Below are positions 35,820 to 47,481 of a DNA stretch of 64,000 nt, piece by piece. The stretch covers positions 3,658,001-3,722,000 of the forward strand of contig JAECYW010000003.1 of NCBI GenBank assembly GCA_023014335.1. Reading direction: 5' to 3'. The position numbers and the translations under genes are program-made. Every line of letters begins with the position of its first letter. Position 1 is the first letter of the stretch. The notes beneath the pieces are model-generated. The model saw only the letters and a program-made list of their open reading frames with translations. It had not been told where the DNA came from and did not search any database. Source of the stretch: Galerina marginata. Its lineage: Eukaryota > Basidiomycota > Agaricomycetes > Agaricales > Galerinaceae.

Positions 35820-37370
35820 TAGAGGGTGGGTAGGCATGCCGGGGATACATATATGGGTGCTCTGGGGTGCGGGACACAGTAAATACATGTAAACAATGTC
35901 CCCCATGATGTCGGGCACTGCCTAATGGGTGCTGCTCATCATTTGGGCGCTTTTGGGCGCCTTTAGGCATGGGAATAAATCATGCAGGGTCCTCAAATAT
36001 TAATAGCAATTAAAATTGGCTACTGCTCATTGTTTGGGCCGGGTTTCGGGGCTGAAAAAGCGCCAGGGGGTATATATTAGTACCACCAGTAGCTGCTAGT
36101 TTAAGAAATCAAATTTGGACAGTTGTCCAAAGTCCATTTTATATCAGCTTGGACAACTGTCCTTTGGACAGTTTACCAACAACATATATATATGCTCGTA
36201 TCTTCATGGGAAATGTGATTGATGGCATCATTTAAATGGATTCAGGGTCGCCTACCTGATGCGATCATTTTTTGTCAGAGGCACAGCCACATCTGAGCAC
36301 ATCCTAGAAAGGCTCAGCAAAACCACATCACTTTTTGACAGCTTGGACAGTTTACCAAGCCATCCCTGAATGTGCTCGGATGTGGCTGTGCCTCTGACAA
36401 AAAATGATCGTATCAGATAGACGACCCTGAATCCATTTAAATGATGCCATCAATCACATTTCCCATGAAGATATGAAAAGTGATGCTAGTTTGCCGAGCC
36501 TTTTCAGGATGTGCTCGGATGTGGCTGCGCCTCTGACAAAAAATGTGCTGCCAAGCCATCTGACCCTGAATCCATCAAAATTTTGTGCCTAGCTATTTTT
36601 CCCACAGAGAAAAACGCAAAAAACTGAAAAAAAGCCAGCGATGAGAAATTTTGGCTGACGGGAAATTTTCCCAAAAAGGAAAGAAGATCTCAAAAGAACG
36701 CAATCTATTTTTAGACCCTATTAAAATTTAAATCACACAGATAGATACCTTCCTTATTAGGATACAAGCATTTTAGTGTTAATTAATAAGTTAAAGGATT
36801 TATCGCAATTGGTACTAAGTCGAAAATTAGCAGGCTGACTAAACACTGCCATTTTGGGTAATTGTACCTTTGTTGCCATTTATAGCATGGAGGCAGTGGC
36901 CCTGAGACTCTGTATTTATATTTATTTGCATTTGAGGCCATAAAATTACATAAATGTGCAACAAGCATGTAAATAAAGGCAAATTCAAAGTCACATGATT
37001 AGTATTGATCACATCAAAAGCCAAACAAATAAGCTCTACCATGTCTACCATACGTATCATATAGTACCTACCCTATTATATACGCCTTATATATCCTGTT
37101 GGTAAATTGTCCAAAGGACAGTTGTCCAACCTGATATAAAATGGATTTTGGACAACTGTCCAAGCTGATTGCTTCATATAGCGGCATAGGCTGATTAGTA
37201 CCCACATTCCATCTGGGATGTTGGTCACCCTGTCGGGGAGGCGCGACATGGCTAACTTGAATCTGCAAATGGATCCCATGAGTCCCGATGGGGTCCTAGT
37301 TTCATTTTCGGACGCATCCCGCGCCTTTTCGGCTCCTTTGGGATGAGCGATAAAAATAGATTTGTGTAGT
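35820..37370 (+). repeat. Dispersed repeat R, copy 1, split by element A
   Basis: The left part (35820-36084) carries the family phrases TGTAAACAATG, GGCTACTGCTCATTG and GGGGCTGAAAAAGC. The right part resumes at about 37203 and ends near 37370 with a GGATGAGCGATAAAAATAG tail. Copies R2-R4 lack the intervening 1.1 kb, which supports its being an insertion. Confidence 0.55.
36085..37193. mobile_element. Non-autonomous DNA element A (hAT-like), word GGACAACTGTCC
   Basis: The 36106-36180 arm and the 37098-37173 arm are near-perfect inverted copies over about 70 bp and are full of GGACAG/CTGTCC words (GGACAACTGTCC is itself palindromic). A direct repeat ATTAGTACC flanks the element at 36076-36084 and 37194-37202, consistent with an 8-bp target duplication. 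Inside, 36200-36325 and 36360-36480 form a second inverted repeat around a single CTTGGACAGTTTACCAAG. No protein is encoded. The body matches element B (51992-52996). It is probably mobilised by a related transposase. Confidence 0.75.
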
Positions 37371-37805
37371 TTTTGTGCTATATTCCTCTCATTACTTCCG
37401 TCCTGCCACTTCTCAATGTATATTCGTAATGTCCTTGTAAATACAAAACTAATGGTATAATTTTTATTGCAAAATGTGACCTGGAAGTGGCCAAACGAAT
37501 GAATGATACTTGCGGGCACCGTAAGGTGAGTGTTATAAATAGATTGCTGCAAAATGCCTGCCGTTTTTGCCCTACCTCCAGCTTGACTTACTGCCTCCTT
37601 ACTTATATACATACAGCTGTAGTCAGCATAAAAATGCGAACATATCTATACCAATTTTATTGACAAATATCCGGTGGCTGTCCATGTAATACACTCAAAG
37701 CTTTGATTTATAGCTATAAAAGAAAAACATCAAATATAATTATTCAACAATATGTCTACGACATTAAATCATCATATACTACGCTAGATACTTAAGTTAC
37801 AAATA

Positions 37806-40651
37806 AGGTAGACGACTTCCATAACCCGCCAACGTCACGTGAGGTTATGATTTCTGTGACTGGTCATCCAAAAAGGGCCAAAAAGGTGTAGAATCTGTTA
37901 AAACAAATCACCAGCGACATTTACTTCAAATCGAGCTCGGTCATCTCGTGTAGAATATATCTTAAAAGGTGTCCTCAAAAATTTGGAGTGAAATTCGCAA
38001 AATTGGACAAGTAGATACTGAATTACTATATTACAGCTTGGCTGCATCAACCTCTTGACGGAGGCTTGGAGGAAGAACGCGATGGCCACGGTATTTTCGA
38101 GCAGCCCAAGCGGCTTCCTGACCATTAAGACCGCGTGAGTATGCCTCAATAAATCTTCGGGAACGATTGGCAAATCTAGTCAAAAAGTTCAGTTGTCTGG
38201 TCCGAGTCAGTGGTAGGTTTGATTCGGAGTCTTACTTTCGGATTGAAGAAAGCGGAATCTCTGCCAGGGATGCAAGTGCATTCCTCTCAAGATGATCCTC
38301 GCGAGAGGATGCAGGGTTTAGTCGATACACTCTTTTCCCATATCCCCAGCATTGCTTGATGGGGTTCAATTCACAGTGAAATTTAGGGAGAAAAATCACC
38401 TCAACGCCAAGCTCCTTCGCGAGAATTTCGAGATTAGATTCACCCGCAGCGAAATCAGGCTGAACAAAAAGAATGCGACGGCAGCAACAATCTGTGGCAC
38501 CTTTTGCGCATTTAAAGTCCTTGCATTGGGTGAGTTTCTTTGATGCATCCTTGAATCCACGTTCTTCCAGAATGACGGCCATCCCCTTGAATTCTCCAGC
38601 ACGTGGATGATCTTCCGGAAAATAAAGGCATTGGGGTCGGCCGTCGTTAAAAGTTGCATCTGCCATCTGGACTCTTGTTTTTTCGAACGAGTTGTCCGGT
38701 TTTCGGATCGCCTTCCCGGCTGCATCACGTTTGATGACTTCAACTAGCCATTTCTTGGTGGACTTGGGCATATGACGAGCAGAGGGGGCATTGTCGGGGC
38801 GCTTCAAGTGAGTAGTTGCATTATCGTAGACAAAGATGTGTTCATCATCAGGATAGGCCTCCTTTGCGATCGCCACAGCATCCCTAAATTGTTCGAGGAT
38901 GTCTTCGTTCGCGAAATAACCGTCTCTGTTCTTCCCCGGTTTCATAACACGTTGCGCGCTGCATTTTCCGTCGAGAGAGAGCAAAAATCCGTAATCTGCA
39001 GAAACATAATTGGCAATCATTAACGAAGAACCTTCTCCCTTGGCGTAAGGAACTGCAGGCGCATCTTTGTGATACCACGTCCGCCGCCGTCGATCATTGG
39101 CATAATATATTGTTTCATCATGAAACCAGACCACAACACGTCGTCCAGGGGTACTCGGTTCACAGGTTAAGATATCGTCAGGCTTCCAATTGCGCATGCG
39201 AACCTGAAATTTCTCCCATCGTGGGATGAAAACTTTGTCGCGGTAGTAAACAACATCCTCGCGCTCGTGCCCGTCGGCATATTGTCCTTTTTTGGCATAC
39301 GTAAAGCGAAATCCAAGTGCCTTGAGATAACGCTGAGCCGTTTTGTTGCAAATTTTCTTTGTGATTCCATATTTTTCCTTGATTTCGGGTCGCGCAAGAA
39401 AGTCCACAAGTTTTTCCGAAGTGATATGGCTCCCTAATTCCTGTAAATATACATTAATCTCGTCCGAGAGGCCTTCATCCACAAGCATAGATTGGTTCCA
39501 TTCTCCATATGGGTTGAGGGGGAGAACCTCTCGGTCAGAAATATAGGCTCGGCAGAGCAGACGGAGCTGTTGCGCACAATAGCGCCCGCGGTTTAATGAA
39601 ATCGCGGCTTGGAGAGATGAGGCGCTCCATTTTTCGCAAGTTGTTGACCGTGAATCTGTGTAGAAAGCCAACAAAGTCTTCATTCCCTCCATTCTATGGC
39701 GCATAAATGGGTCCAAATCTGGAGGATTGTACCCGCCTCCCTTGCCCTTCGATGGTCCACGCAAAAATAAGAGGATATCCTTCAAAGCCGCCTCTGCATC
39801 CTTGCGTAAAGGAGCTTCCCGGAGTTTCCCATCGCGACACTCGGGTTTCCGGATGGAGGAGTCATCGTCTAGGTCATCAGATTCGTCAGAATGGTGAGAT
39901 CCAGCCCTCCGGATGGACAATTGATCAGTTTCCTGATTGGCAGGTACTCCCAGAATAGACGCCCTATCCTCTTGGTCGACATCATCTGGTATGGTCACAG
40001 AAGGCAATGAGAATTCAAGAGTTAAGGATTGGGGGGCTTCAGTTGGCACTTCTGGACGCGTATTGCAATAGAAAAACGCGTGGTGAGAGGATGGTGCTGC
40101 TGAAAAGACATCCTCAGCGTCCGAAATAGGTGGGTTTGGCCGCCCTGAAGCCTCATCAGTGATCCCTGGTGCACGCTGTCATGAAGTAATGAGGAGATAA
40201 CGCGTCTACAATGCTGTAGAAACTCACGTTACTTTGATCTTCTGCCTCACTCTCCTCTGTCCGCTGCCGTTTACGATTTTTCCAGGGGAAAGGTGCTCAA
40301 GAAGGTGCTTAGCACTCTTTTTGAAGTTACTGAGGCGACTGAGGATGTGACCAGCCTTTTTAGGCATCCAAAGCAGCAGGGACACGCGCCAGACGCGCCC
40401 TAGGTAATGATTATGAGCGCGTTTTGCACGTCCTCGAGAGAATTTTGCCATCTCCTCCTTCTCTTACGTGAATTCCGAGCACATATCTACATGTAGGTGA
40501 TCACATTGATTTAAGAAACAAAGTGATCGAGCTCGATTGGTCGATTAGTGCTCTAAGCATTTACAAATGCATTTTCAAAGTACTTTTCGACTAATTAGGA
40601 TGGCGTCACGCAAATCACGTGACGTTGGCGGGTTATGGAAGTCGTCTACCT
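37806..40651 (-). mobile_element. Complete DDE transposon with 37-bp TIRs and TA duplication
   Basis: The left end starts AGGTAGACGACTTCCATAAC and the first 37 bases are identical to the reverse complement of the right end. TA lies immediately outside both ends (37804-37805 and 40652-40653). The 2,846-bp interior carries one transposase gene on the minus strand. The Tc1/mariner-like assignment rests on the TA target and the DDE motifs. Identical TIRs and a nearly open gene suggest recent activity. Confidence 0.9.
38031..40451 (-). CDS. DDE transposase of the 37806-40651 element
   Basis: It cuts and joins the element ends in the nucleus. The main exon is open from about 40170 to 38236, with a 60-nt intron (38235-38176) and a last exon (38175-38031) ending SRRFIEAYSRGLNGQEAAWA...KYRGHRVLPPS. 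A first exon from ATG 40451 ends near 40227 (donor GTGAGT), and the second exon begins at about 40170. Catalytic-type motifs in order are WFHDETIYYANDRRRRTW (first D), FVYDNATTHLKR (second D) and FHCELNPIKQCWGYGKRVYR (the final E). An acidic N-terminal region and a basic first exon may bind DNA. The frame at 40451-40290 differs from the one that splices into exon 2 (RKRQRTEESEAED), so a further small intron or one frameshift lies near 40260-40290. Confidence 0.8.
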
Positions 40652-41489
40652 TAGTAATGTAGGGAGAACAGCGGCAGTACTAGCTGCCCACCCGGTCACC
40701 CTGCCCATCCCACCCTACCCGTCTTCTCTACCATCCCCTCGTGCCCTCCCAGTCACGCGCCGGTTGCTGTGGAGGTGGACTCTGAGCTGGCGCACGTCTG
40801 AGAGCCTTGAATTAGCCGGGAGACTGAGGTATGTGGTCGTTGAGGACAAGAACTGTCCGAGCCTCCAGCTACCGCCTCACTCCTTCATCGGCATCGACAA
40901 TGCACCGCGGCCTACAGATGACATGTCAGTGGACTACTGAGATGAGTGGGTGTCCAAAGGGAGGGGGGGTGGGCTGGGGTGCCAACGGACACGAAGCTGT
41001 TGCACTCGCGTTCGTTTCCCTGGTCCGCGTTGGCTCTGCCTCTGGCCGTCGCAAACGGGGCAAATAGCGAGGGTGGTGGGGTGGAGCAGTGGGACTCGCA
41101 GTCAGACGATGTGCGACTGCGAGACGACAGCGGTAGTGAGGGTGTACGGGCAGCACAAGGGAAAACAACGACCGTTGGCATTGACCACTGATGGAGGGGA
41201 AGCAAGAATGCGAGGGCAACAAGGCAGCCCCATTAGCCCGCCGTTGCTACCCCGCCGCTGTCGATGTAAGAGCAGCACCTGCCCTTGCTAACCCTGCAGT
41301 GCAGCCGCTGTGTCTGAGGCACAGCAGTAGCATCCTTGCTGCTGTCCCTCCAACAGCTGCCGCTGCCGCACAACCACTCCCCCCACCTGTGGTAGGTGGG
41401 ATCATGTATGAACCCTAGCAAGTTGCCTAAGTAAAGTGATACGTCCACAAGGCCAGTTTGCCAAGTTAGCAAACTGCCTAAGGGCATGT
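40652..41489. other. Gene-free GC-rich stretch
   Basis: It holds overlapping frames on both strands with low-complexity Pro/Ala/Arg-rich products and no motif. Confidence 0.45.
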
Positions 41490-44250
41490 TTCATGTATAT
41501 AGAACACTGCCGGGGGTGCCGGGTAGGGTGTGGGGGCTGTTGGTGGGGGCGGGAAATGGTAAACATATGTAAACAATGCCAGAATGGGTGTCCGGGACTG
41601 TAAATTGGCTCCTGCTCGCTGTTGGGGGCAGATTCGGGCGGGGAAAAAGCATAATCAGGGTCAAATAATATTTTAACACCCGCCCCAGCCATTTGCGCGC
41701 CTGCGGGGGGGGCGGGATTGGATGGATTGGTGTGGCACCTCGTCATCACGTACCTTAAGAACTGTTAGCCGGTTATACACCCTGGGAATGACATGACTAA
41801 TTAGTCGCATTTGTCTGATTTCCACTCACTGCCAGTAAATGTCGACTAATTCCTCGCATAAACCCTCTAAGTGTCATCAAAGGTACGTTCCCTTTTTGTC
41901 ACTGTCGTTCCCATGCCGTGTCCGCCTTCCCCTCGGCATCACTTACCGTGCCCAATCCGGAAGGCGCATCCCGCGCATCACCCGCCGCCTTTGCTCGTTG
42001 TCGGCGGACAACTAGCACGCTATTTTGACCATTCCCCCACCGTTTCCCTCCATATTTTTTGTGTACCATAGTATATAGCACCTGTATACATGTAATATTG
42101 CCTTATATACTTAAAAATGCGACCAGGAGTGTTGTAAAGTACCATTCTGAGTATACAGAAGGAGGGCTACCACCCCTAGCACCACCTATGCACCTTGAGG
42201 GCCTTGATAAATAGTCCATATATTATTTAAATGGTATATAGGTATAGGGAGAGCATATGAGTGATCAGTGGTATGCTCTAAGTGGCCCATATGAGTAGTG
42301 TAATGGGCTATCCACCTTTGAGGTGCTATGTATAATATAGGATTCATTCAAGGTGGTTATAAGGCTATAGGTATGTTATATAAATGCTAATATATCGTAT
42401 GGAGCAGCCAGAACGATGAGGAGGAGCACCTGAAGGATGCTGATGCCTAACTTTCCCCCCATGAATATCTTATCCTCACATCGTTCCAAGCCCTTCTAAA
42501 ATAATCAAAGGCAGCTAATTACCTTTAGTACATCTTGGTAACATGTTACAGTAGCTTGAATGAATTATGGAGACCTTAGGACGAAGATATGAGGGTGGGG
42601 AGGAGGAGAGCCCACCATCCCATGGAAATGCGACCCCCAAGTCATAATAAAATTATTTCTCTGCATATAAAGACATTTATACGTACTAAGTAGTGCCCTC
42701 AACATTATCCAGTAGTGAAGAATTGCCTGAATATGAATAGGGGAGATGATACTGGGGAGGTAGGTAGGTGTGTCTCAAAAATGCGAATATCACCAACTGT
42801 GACACATATACTCTTGTTAAAATTATTCTGAATTGACAAAGTAAATGGTGGATACATATTGTAAAGACTGCAAAAGGAATTGAAGGAATAGCTTGCTTCG
42901 TTGTGGAGGAAATTATCAATGATGATTTTGGGATCATCATAAATGCAGATCGTTACGCACGTCACATCGATGACCTTTCCGGTACGTCGCTTTCAGACTA
43001 TTTTGCTTATTGCAATCTTTACACTTTCTCTATTCACTCCATTCTTTTTGTAAACCGTACTTCTTACTCCCCCCCTGCTCTCTGTTTATTTAGAATAATT
43101 TTATCTAGAATACATGTGTCACAATTAATGATATTCGCATTTTTGAGACACACCTACCTACCTCCCCAGTATTATCTCCCCAGCTCATATTCAGGCAGTC
43201 TTCCACTACTAAATATCGTTAAGGACACTACCCTGTATGTATAGATGTCTTTACATGTAGAGAATTAATTTTATTGTGACTTGGGTGTCGCATTTCCATG
43301 GTATGATAGGTTGTCCTCCTCCCCATCCTCATTTCTTCGTCACAAGGTCTCTATAATTTGTTCAAACTACTGTAATATGTTACTAAAATGTATTAAAGGT
43401 AGTTGGCTGCCTCCATTTATTTTATAAGGGCTTGGAACGATGTGAGGATAGGATATGCATAGGGGGGAAGTTAGGCATCAGCATCCTCCAGGTGCTTCTC
43501 CTCATTGTTCTGACTGCTTCATACGATATATTAGCCCTTTTATAACATACCTACAGCCTTACAATGGCCTTGAATGAACCCCATATTATTCCTAACACCT
43601 CAAAGGTAGATAGCACATTACACTACTCATATAGACCCCTTAAACCATAGCACTGATCACTCATATGCTCTCCCTATACCTATATACCATTTAAATAATA
43701 TATGGACTATTTATCAAGGCCCTCAAGGTGCATAGGTGGTGCTAGGGGTGGTAGCCCTCCTTCTGTATACTCAGAATGGTACTTTACAACACTCCTGGTC
43801 GCATTTTTAAGTATATAAGGCAATATTACATGTATACAGGTGCTATATACTATGGTACACAAAAAATATGGAGGGAAACGGTGGGGGAATGGTCAAAATA
43901 GCGTGCTAGTTGTCCGCCGACAACGAGCAAAGGCGGCGGGTGATGCGCGGGATGCGCCTTCCGGATTGGGCACGGTAAGTGATGCGGGGGGAAAGGCGGA
44001 CACGGCATGGGAACGACAGTGACAAAAAGGGAACATACCTTTGATGACACTTAGAGGGTTTATGCGAGGATTTAGTCGACATTTACTGGCAGTGAGTGGG
44101 AATCAGACAAATGCGACTAATTAGTCATGTCATTCCCAGGGTGTATAACCGGCTAACAGTTCTTAAGGTACGTGATGACGAGGTGTGGCGCGGATGGTTA
44201 TGGATGACGCAGTCCAAAAATAGACGCGCACATCAACATCCCAGAAATAA
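41490..44250 (+). repeat. Dispersed repeat R, copy 2, split by the palindrome
   Basis: The left part (41490-41736) has TGTAAACAATGCC, ATTGGCTCCTGCTC and GGGGAAAAAGC followed by GGATGGATTGG. The right part (44190-44250) continues with GGATGACGCAGTCCAAAAATAG. Read across the palindrome, the two parts rebuild the order seen in intact copy R3 (49038-49620). Confidence 0.55.
41737..44184. mobile_element. Large near-palindrome (foldback-type element), about 2.45 kb
   Basis: The left half (from ACCTCGTCATCACGTACC at 41737) is the reverse complement of the right half (ending at 44184) for about 1.1 kb per arm, around an unmatched centre of roughly 42880-43040. GTGGC flanks both sides (41732-41736 and 44185-44189), a likely 5-bp target duplication. 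The outer 500 bp of the arms are almost identical, while the inner 600 bp differ at many positions. Mirror-image 60-codon frames (41899-42081 minus, 43840-44022 plus) are products of the symmetry; no transposase is present. Confidence 0.85.
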
Positions 44251-44320
44251 ATTCCAAAAATAGATTCAACGCATCATTGTTCTGAATTCGTCGTCAGGCA
44301 CCGAAATCTGTACCTGCCGC

Positions 44321-44500
44321 TTCATCAATTAGATTAGATACCTTTCCCTTATCAATTTGATTAGATACACGCTTTATCAATTAGATTAGATACCTTTCAC
44401 TTATCAATTAGATTATATACACACTTTATCAATTAGATTAGATACCTTTCCCTTATCAATTAGATTAGATACACGCTTTCTCACCACTTAGATTAGATGC
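44321..44500 (+). repeat. Tandem repeat, about 26-bp unit with alternating ends
   Basis: About seven copies of TATCAATTAGATTAGATAC occur, followed alternately by a CCTTTCCC-type and a CACGCTT-type ending. A 52-bp higher-order unit is therefore superimposed on the 26-bp unit. There is no coding content. Confidence 0.85.
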
Positions 44501-45165
44501 CTCAACACAGTTTTAGCAATAGAATGGCTTAATTTCTTGCACCCCCCCTCCTTCTGCTACATATTTGCGCATTAAACTAGATATACATAATGTTTTAGTC
44601 ATATTAAACCCAATGATATAAGTTTTAAACCCGAAATCCAACGGGAAAAGGGTGGATGGCACACCGCTCATCCGGATGTGCTTTTTGAACCACCTTCCGC
44701 ATTCGGAATTGTACGACCGCCAGCGTTGGGTTATAAATAGATTTTTCACCTATCTCATTTCTCTCGCGGTACCCGTTCAAATATTGTTCATTAAAGTACA
44801 TAGCTGTATAGTACATGTAAAATAAAAGCTAATAACACCCGTTTTATGTCTTGAATCTGATGGGAAGGGGGTGGATTGGTAGTAGTACGTCTGGATGACA
44901 CCCGGAGCTACTTTTGTATTCGGAACGATGCCTTGCAAGCTTTGATGTGAGCGACAGTTCCACTGATCACAGTGCTACGGCTCACAGCTTTTGAGTCCCC
45001 TTAAAACAAAGCAGACAGGTGTAAACTGCATGTAATTCTGCACATTTTAATACCAATTTTATCTCATACTCCCCCCAGGAAGCAGACTCACAAGCAAATT
45101 ATATAGTGCACTATGAAAAACAAAGCAAATAAGAGGATATCAGTGGACTGAGTGGGTGAAAAGCA
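44501..45165. other. R-family tails and unassigned sequence
   Basis: Phrases like GGGAAAAGGGTGGATGG...CATCCGGATG (about 44641-44680) and GATGGGAAGGGGGTGGATTG...GTCTGGATGAC (about 44860-44902) resemble the tail of the R repeats. No gene is supported. Confidence 0.4.
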
Positions 45166-47481
45166 TCAAGATGTAGTAAGGTGCTTGTAAGCTGTCAGAC
45201 AATCCTCTACCGCTGCTACCCAATCCTCTTGCCCCTTGCTACCTGCTTGAACAGCACAGCCCCAGTAAAAAAGCACTGCAACGAAACTTGCACCGTATTT
45301 GCTGATGTCTTGGAGGATAGGTTGCCAACTTGGTGAGCGTGCACGCTGGATCCACTCAGAGATGGCGATGGGGCGCTTTGTAGATTTCAGTCGTGAAACC
45401 TCCGCATAGCCCAACTGCTTCTCGAAGGACGCCCATGCATCGACCATATCATTCCAGCGCTTGCTATTGCCAATGTCATTGTGGCGAAACATTGCAAGCG
45501 TGGTCGAAAACCATTTTGGGGCATCATCAAAGGTTGTGGTTGTCAAGGAAGACGCCGACGCTGCAGGCTTTGACGTGGGCAATGTACCGGCATTGAGGTT
45601 GGAAGGAGCGAGGGGTAAAGCAGTGGTGCGCTGGGCAGTAGGTGCAGCTTTGGAGCCTTTTTTCTTGCAAGTCGGCTGATGTTGTCCGCTGGACTTCGCA
45701 GCTGCTGTACCCCCTTCCTTGCTTCCTACCTCCCTGCGCTTCCGAGGATGTTGCGGTTCGGTAGATGGCGTGCTTCCATGATCTGAGCCTTCGTGTGCTC
45801 ACTTTTGTCCACGAGCCTTGCTGCCAGCTTCCGCGAGAACCACAGGGGTAGGTGCAGGTGGTGGTAGGTGAGCCATGGGCTTGACGGGTGACAGAGGTGG
45901 GGCTGCGTGATCACCTGGGGACGAATTAGGAGCAGATGGGGGTTGAGGATGGGAAAGTTGGCTCGGAGAAGGTGGCAGCGATGGTGCGGGAAAATGGCCA
46001 CCACCTGGCAAAGGTGGTGGCGAAGGTGGCGGCGAAGGTGGAGGTGACGGGGCAGAAGTAGGGGCAGACGGGTGGGCAACTGCTGCTGTTCCTGCAAATG
46101 CAGGCGTAGATGTAGATGCAGCTGTTGTTGTGCCTGTGGATGCGGGTGCCGGCGCATGCTGAGGTGTTAACTTGGGATTCGCACCATCTGGCCTCCCCAA
46201 AACGGAATCGGATGGGTCACTCGGGGATGACTGGATAACAGTGTTTGACGTTTGATTAACGGTGTCGAAGCTCACTTCGTTGGGGTCAAGGTCGAGAGTT
46301 TCCATTGGCAAGTAACCCTCGTCACGGTTGAGCGCTCGAGAACAGCACTCCTCCGGTGCTACAAAGCACGTCAGACCAAAGAAGAGCAGAGAAAGGGTAA
46401 AAACACGTACAGTAGCACTTCTGAAGGAAGCTACCAAAGATAGGAACAATTTGAGTCTTGTAGCGGAGGCATTCTGCATGTCCAAAATTCATCAGGACGT
46501 CGCCAGTGGTCGAACCCAAATGAACGCTGATTGGGAGCAAACAGTCAGTACAACGGGGGAGTAGAAACAAGGACAGGCAAGAACAGTACCTCATAATACC
46601 AAGGCGTCCGTCGTGAGCAGGCTCAGGCCCTCCAGCAATTAGGGTGGCCTTCCAACCCGTAGCTTCAGAAATCAGATCAAGGATCAGCTGCGCGAAGCGA
46701 ACCAAGCCCATGATACATCTGAAAAAGCAAAAAACGAGATAAGTAGATGAATAAATGGTAGGAAATAACAAAAAAATAAAGTCAACGAACTTTTGTCGAT
46801 CTGCAGGATCTGTTGAAGGTGGGCTTTCCATCTCAACCTTCCAGGCGGCTAACGCCTCGTGCTGCTCGTCCATTGCTGCCGCCTTCCAGGACCTCTGCTC
46901 ACTCTCATCCAACTTTCCAAACAGTTCTCTTGCAATCTCTTCCCAAAGCTTCATCAAAGCAGCTCGCTTGGTTCCAAGAACAGTGGCCCGAATGTTGAGT
47001 GTTTTCTTGATCTGGGCCTTGTGCAATACCTGCCAAACGTTGACGGGACTCTTGAGATGCGGTGGATTCGACCCTTTCCCGGTAAGTTTAAAGAGAAGGG
47101 GTCGGTAAGGATTATAGGCTCTGGTTTCCGTTGGGTCGAGGTCATGGTCCTCCATGTGCTGATAAGCTAACCACCGTTTGATTTGCTGTGTCGGTTCTTG
47201 TCAGCTCGGCGTCGTCTGTGTCAAACAAATCCAAACTTACTGCTCTGCGGCTCGCAAACGTCCTTTGCCTCACTTCCGTCTTTGCTACAGCCACCATGTA
47301 GTCATCTGGCAACAATTTATCGGGATCGGGCTGCTCATAATCTGGATTGATGGCATCGTTGTCCAGGCTAGGTGCTCTGGAGTTGGCTCTTTGTCGTGCG
47401 GTAAGTCGACTGGAATCTTTTGAAATATTTGCGTTGAATATGAGCCACAGTTTCAGCAGCAAGGCCATCTGCAACGGCCAT
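45166..47481 (-). pseudogene. Broken multi-exon gene of a multicopy Agaricomycete family
   Basis: Its function is unknown; I recognise the conserved pattern from many mushroom genomes but know no name. From ATG 47481 the exons end at 47241, then run 47185-46791, 46718-46590, 46526-46411 and 46358 to the end at 45166. Introns are 55 to 73 nt, one with an odd donor GTTCGT. Landmarks are QIKRWLAYQHMEDHDLDP, LWEEIARELFGKLDESEQRS, CIMGLVRFAQLILDLISEAT, AGGPEPAHDGRLGIMSVH, PIFGSFLQKCYSPEEC, a Pro/Ser-rich linker, a basic patch (HPRKRREVGSK) and a C-terminal RARSPSWQPI. Two frame changes are needed in exon 1 (near 47413-47418 and 47363-47368), and TGA at 45799-45801 interrupts an otherwise continuous last exon. 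It is thus probably inactive. Confidence 0.75.

Noticed and set aside
40635..41490. Proline- and alanine-rich frames as a gene
   Set aside because: Frames overlap on both strands, follow GC content and contain no recognisable domain.
41899..44022. The 60-codon frame present twice as a conserved small gene
   Set aside because: Its two copies are the mirror images produced by the palindrome; a single copy shows no coding signature.
45782..45801. A 20-nt intron removing the TGA at 45799 from the multicopy gene
   Set aside because: GTGAGC to CTCAG is only about 20 nt, too short for a spliceosomal intron, and it would shift the frame away from the downstream basic segment.
46328..47170. Plus-strand frames opposite the 45166-47481 gene
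   Set aside because: They are shadows of minus-strand exons that carry the conserved family motifs and splice sites.
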